DNA of 64,000 nucleotides from Sphingopyxis fribergensis (GTDB lineage Bacteria > Pseudomonadota > Alphaproteobacteria > Sphingomonadales > Sphingomonadaceae): assembly GCF_000803645.1 (NCBI RefSeq), contig NZ_CP009122.1, forward strand, positions 720,501 to 784,500, written 5' to 3'. Below, one piece after another: positions 61,758-64,000 of the stretch. The stretch's first letter is position 1, and every line of letters begins with the position of its first letter. Both the position numbers and the translations under genes were made by a program. The notes beneath the pieces are model-generated. The model did not search any database and was not told the DNA's origin. It was given only the letters and a program-made list of their open reading frames with translations.

Positions 61758-62396
61758 TCATTCTATCCGATAGTGGATCGGTTTGAATGTGCCGCCGCAG
61801 CTGTCATAGGCCGAACAGGCCGTCAGCCCGATCACGAGATCTGCGAGCGCGCGCAGGCGGATATAGTCGCCGGCCTTCGTCGTCGGCGGAAGCACGCGGA
61901 GCGAGCCATCGTCCGCGACCGGCACGTTCATGAAGATGTTGAAGGCGACGGGAATTGCGTCGGGATCGATGCCAAAGGGGGCGAGCGCTTCGGCAAGATT
62001 GCCGAAGCAGCCGCGATGGACGGGCTTGTCGCCATAAAAATGCCGGAAGGTCGCCTCGCTGCACGGGGTCAGCAGGAAGTCGTGCGTGCCAACGCTGTCT
62101 TCGATGATCTCGAGCATCGGCGTCGAGCGGTTCGACCAGAGCCGGTGGCCGCGCGTCAGGCGAATCCGTTCCTCATAATCGAAGGTGCGGCCATTCGAGA
62201 TCGCCTCGCGCGGATCGGCCGCCATGAAGGCGAGCAGGTCGCTGACCTGGCCGCCTTCGGGGTCGATGACGCGGAGAACATCGCCCTTCCTCAATTCGAA
62301 GGCGGTGCCGCTGCGCGGCGCGATTTCGACCGCGCTCGCATCGGGCGCGCGGCGCGGCGATCCATTTTGGTCGTTTTGTGATGGAATTTCGGTCAT
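61758..62396 (-). CDS. DUF1989 family protein (urea carboxylase-associated)
   Basis: A 212-residue protein with the DUF1989 core: GTAFELRKGDVLRVIDPEGG, QVSDLLAFMA, DSVGTHDFLLTPCSEATFRH, NIFMNVPVADDG and LTACSAYDSCGGTFKPIHY (Cys/His metal site). Two-subunit members form carboxyguanidine deiminase in guanidine breakdown; here there is one gene and no urea carboxylase. Convergent partner: the YcgG gene, 102 nt away. Confidence 0.84.
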   Translation of the reverse strand: MTEIPSQNDQNGSPRRAPDASAVEIAPRSGTAFELRKGDVLRVIDPEGGQVSDLLAFMAADPREAISNGRTFDYEERIRLTRGHRLWSNRSTPMLEIIEDSVGTHDFLLTPCSEATFRHFYGDKPVHRGCFGNLAEALAPFGIDPDAIPVAFNIFMNVPVADDGSLRVLPPTTKAGDYIRLRALADLVIGLTACSAYDSCGGTFKPIHYRIE

Positions 62397-62460
62397 GCTA
62401 TTTCCTTGCGCTTTGAGGTCCGAGGGTGGCCTTCCGCTCTCCTTCTGACAATCGATCGCC

Positions 62461-63255
62461 TCATCTTCGGACCCGACGCTCGCTTGCGGCTAGCTCGATC
62501 CACGCCGGCGCATGGTCGCTCGTTTTCTCCCAGCCGCGCGGTCGCGTGTCGACGCCTGCGGCCCGCAGCCGCTTCGTCGCCGGCTTGTTGAGAAGAAGAT
62601 GGTCGATCCGGATGCCGGCATTGCGCTCGAACGATTGCCGCCAATATGCCCAGAAGCTGTAAATGCGCTCGTCGGGATGAAGGTGGCGGATCGCGTCGGT
62701 CCAACCTTGGTCGAGAAGACGCCGGTAGGCGGCTTGCGCCTCAGGCGCGTAAAGCGCGTCGTCTTTCCAATTCTCGGGTTTGTAGACGTCGAGATCGGTG
62801 GGGATGACATTATAGTCGCCGCACGCGACGACGGGGGCATCGAGCTCGAACAGGCCCGCGAGGTGGCCGTGCAGCCGCTCCATCCACGTCAGCTTGTAAT
62901 CGAACTTGGGGCCAGGCCAGGGGTTGCCGTTGGGCAGATAAAGGCCGGCGACGAGAATGCCGCCGACCGCGGCCTCGATATAGCGGCTCTGCTCGTCGTG
63001 CGGGTCGCCGGGGAGACCGCGCCGCGTCTCATGGATTTCGCCTACGCGGCTGAGCATGGCGACGCCGTTCCAGCGGCTCTGCCCGTGCCAGATCGCGTCA
63101 TAACCCGCGTCGCGGATTTCCTTCTCGGGAAATTTATCCTGCGGCGCCTTCAGTTCCTGGAGGCAGACGATGTCGGGCTCGGCGAGCGCGAGCCATCTGA
63201 GCAGGATGGGAAGCCGTCCGCCGATCCCGTTCACATTATAGGTCGCGATCTTCAC
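62461..63255 (-). CDS. xth: Exodeoxyribonuclease III (copy 2)
   Basis: A 264-residue paralogue of the enzyme at 16122-16892, sharing the motif order NVNGIGGRL, CLQELKAPQ, YLPNGNPWPGPKFDYKLTWM, CGDYNVIPTD, IRIDHLLLN and TSDHAPAW. All catalytic residues are present. Between the copies, substrate-contacting loops differ, so they may have separate repair roles. It is expressed leftwards, away from the DUF3606 gene, with a 232-nt gap that holds no other recognisable element except a short palindrome near 63436. Confidence 0.93.
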   Translation of the reverse strand: MKIATYNVNGIGGRLPILLRWLALAEPDIVCLQELKAPQDKFPEKEIRDAGYDAIWHGQSRWNGVAMLSRVGEIHETRRGLPGDPHDEQSRYIEAAVGGILVAGLYLPNGNPWPGPKFDYKLTWMERLHGHLAGLFELDAPVVACGDYNVIPTDLDVYKPENWKDDALYAPEAQAAYRRLLDQGWTDAIRHLHPDERIYSFWAYWRQSFERNAGIRIDHLLLNKPATKRLRAAGVDTRPRGWEKTSDHAPAWIELAASERRVRR

Positions 63256-63487
63256 AGATCAGCCAGCTTCTGGTCAGCCCGGCGTAGCCGGAGAGGAGGC
63301 GAATAGCGCGCAGAAGTCGCAGGCGCCGAACATTTTGGCTTGCCCGCTACTTCGGCTCCTTGGGCAGGGGAATTCGCAGTGCCAGCCATCCTCTATAGAC
63401 CGACCGCAAGACTATTCGTTCCCGCAGCGACCTCAGCCGCAACTTGCCCCGGGCAAGCGCGTTGCTTTGGGGAACAAGGAGCCGATC

Positions 63488-63667
63488 ATGGCAGACGATA
63501 AAGGCAGTACCGGTGCACCCGACCGCGACCGCATCAGTCTCGGCGAAGATTATGAGGTGCGCGACTGGACGAAGACGCTTGGCGTCAGCGAAGCGGAACT
63601 GCGCGAGGCGGTCGATGCGGTAGGCAGCGCGACCGATGCCGTCCGCGCCTATCTGAACAAAGATTGA
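63488..63667 (+). CDS. DUF3606 domain small protein
   Basis: A 59-residue protein with the DUF3606 pattern RISLGEDYEVRDWTKTLGVS followed by [26 protein letters not shown] lies 8 nt upstream of ATG, fixing the start well inside a longer frame. Such short proteins are common in proteobacteria, often stress-linked; the function is unknown. Its stop overlaps the start of the next gene (TGATG). Confidence 0.85.
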   Translation: MADDKGSTGAPDRDRISLGEDYEVRDWTKTLGVSEAELREAVDAVGSATDAVRAYLNKD

Positions 63668-63936
63668 TGGCATCCGGCCTCGACCGGGCGATGACCTCGC
63701 CGCTCGAACGAGTGGCCCGCGTTCTCGCGGGGCATGCCCTCAGCCGCAACGCCGACGGCGACATGACCTCGGCGGGCGAGGCTGTGGACGCGCTTTGGGG
63801 TGACTATAGCGATGCCGCTCTGGCGGTGTCGCGTGCCCTCCGCGAACCGAGCGCCGCGATGCTGGCCGTCGGCGACGGCGACATCTGGGACTGCATGCTT
63901 CATGCCGCGATCGAGGATGAAACGATCTCGGACTAA
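63667..63936 (+). CDS. Hypothetical protein, coupled to DUF3606
   Basis: An 89-residue soluble protein of no family known to me. It is Ala/Asp-rich with ARVLAGHALSRNADGDMTSA and a C-terminal WDCMLHAAIEDETISD. The ATG at 63667 overlaps the DUF3606 stop by one base. Codon use is like its neighbours, so it is likely real. Confidence 0.6.
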   Translation: MASGLDRAMTSPLERVARVLAGHALSRNADGDMTSAGEAVDALWGDYSDAALAVSRALREPSAAMLAVGDGDIWDCMLHAAIEDETISD

Positions 63937-63960
63937 AGGCGCTGGAGGACGGGGCGTGCG

Positions 63961-64000
63961 ATGCCTCGCTACCCGTCTCCCTCCGCCCTATTTCGCGACG
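63961..64000 (+). CDS. Possible start of a further gene (cut by window end)
   Basis: An open frame from ATG reads MPRYPSPSALFRD to the window end. GGAGG lies about 14 nt upstream, which is rather far. Thirteen codons are too few to judge the product. Confidence 0.25.
   Translation, partial: MPRYPSPSALFRD

Noticed and set aside
63430..63452. Palindrome CTTGCCCCGGGCAAG before DUF3606
   Set aside because: Loop of one base; probably chance in GC-rich DNA. No T run for a terminator.
63471..63478. GGAAC before the DUF3606 gene
   Set aside because: No GTT at the right distance, and it overlaps the ribosome binding site.

Overview
The window looks like chromosomal DNA of an alphaproteobacterium of the family Sphingomonadaceae, most likely Sphingopyxis or a close relative (inference). 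Support comes from the high G+C content, a serine palmitoyltransferase with its dedicated acyl carrier protein, the NepR/PhyR general stress response pair, a split metH, and dispersed palindromic repeats of the alphaproteobacterial type. Most of the window is core chromosome. I saw no transposase, integrase, phage gene, CRISPR array or rRNA. No stretch over about 300 bases lacks a gene or recognisable element.

Layout. 1-4.6 kb: a chaperone-usher pilus locus, cut at the window edge. 4.7-7.8 kb: two cyclic-di-GMP proteins, a PilZ-XRE fusion and a PAS-GGDEF-EAL-PilZ protein. 7.9-10.7 kb: hemerythrin, tgt, and the divergent stress-response pair nepR (56 codons) and phyR. 10.9-16.9 kb: glnE, bcp, a DUF455 protein, an M23 peptidase, erpA and xth. 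16.9-31.3 kb: a lipid and envelope region. It holds DUF1501/DUF1800, a GNAT protein that may be the ceramide synthase, a fatty acid desaturase, lptFG, a lipid kinase, a nucleotidyltransferase-like protein, a hybrid histidine kinase, spt with its ACP, and an orphan PycTM-like membrane protein. 31.5-36.8 kb: a MATE exporter, groESL under CIRCE, glutaminyl cyclase, and a DJ-1/PfpI gene behind a probable ZTP riboswitch. 36.9-38.0 kb: three small lipoproteins, two of them Ala/Asp-rich paralogues. 38.2-44.0 kb: a methionine-cycle operon (ArsR-methyltransferase regulator, metF, metH in two pieces) with an operator lying on a leaderless promoter. 44.1-53.9 kb: housekeeping genes (ubiK, tspO, tlyA, a dsbD-like gene, a phosphatase, proC, ilvE, tRNA-Gln). 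54.1-64 kb: an antiporter, an XRE-SulP pair, a frameshifted DUF1275 gene, small stress-type proteins, MgtC, a YcgG-DUF1989 pair, a second exonuclease III and DUF3606.

How the parts connect. Sequences matching the EcfG (general stress sigma) promoter, GGAAC-N16/17-(C)GTT, lie before nepR, the hemerythrin gene, the cation/proton antiporter and one Ala-rich lipoprotein. The window therefore appears to hold both the switch (NepR/PhyR) and several targets of the stress response. The ecfG gene itself is not here. The spt-ACP pair, lipid kinase, nucleotidyltransferase, GNAT protein, desaturase and LptFG form a plausible sphingolipid synthesis and export neighbourhood. The methionine operon and the ZTP riboswitch both bear on one-carbon metabolism. 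All assignments come from reading the sequence and from family knowledge; no database search was run.
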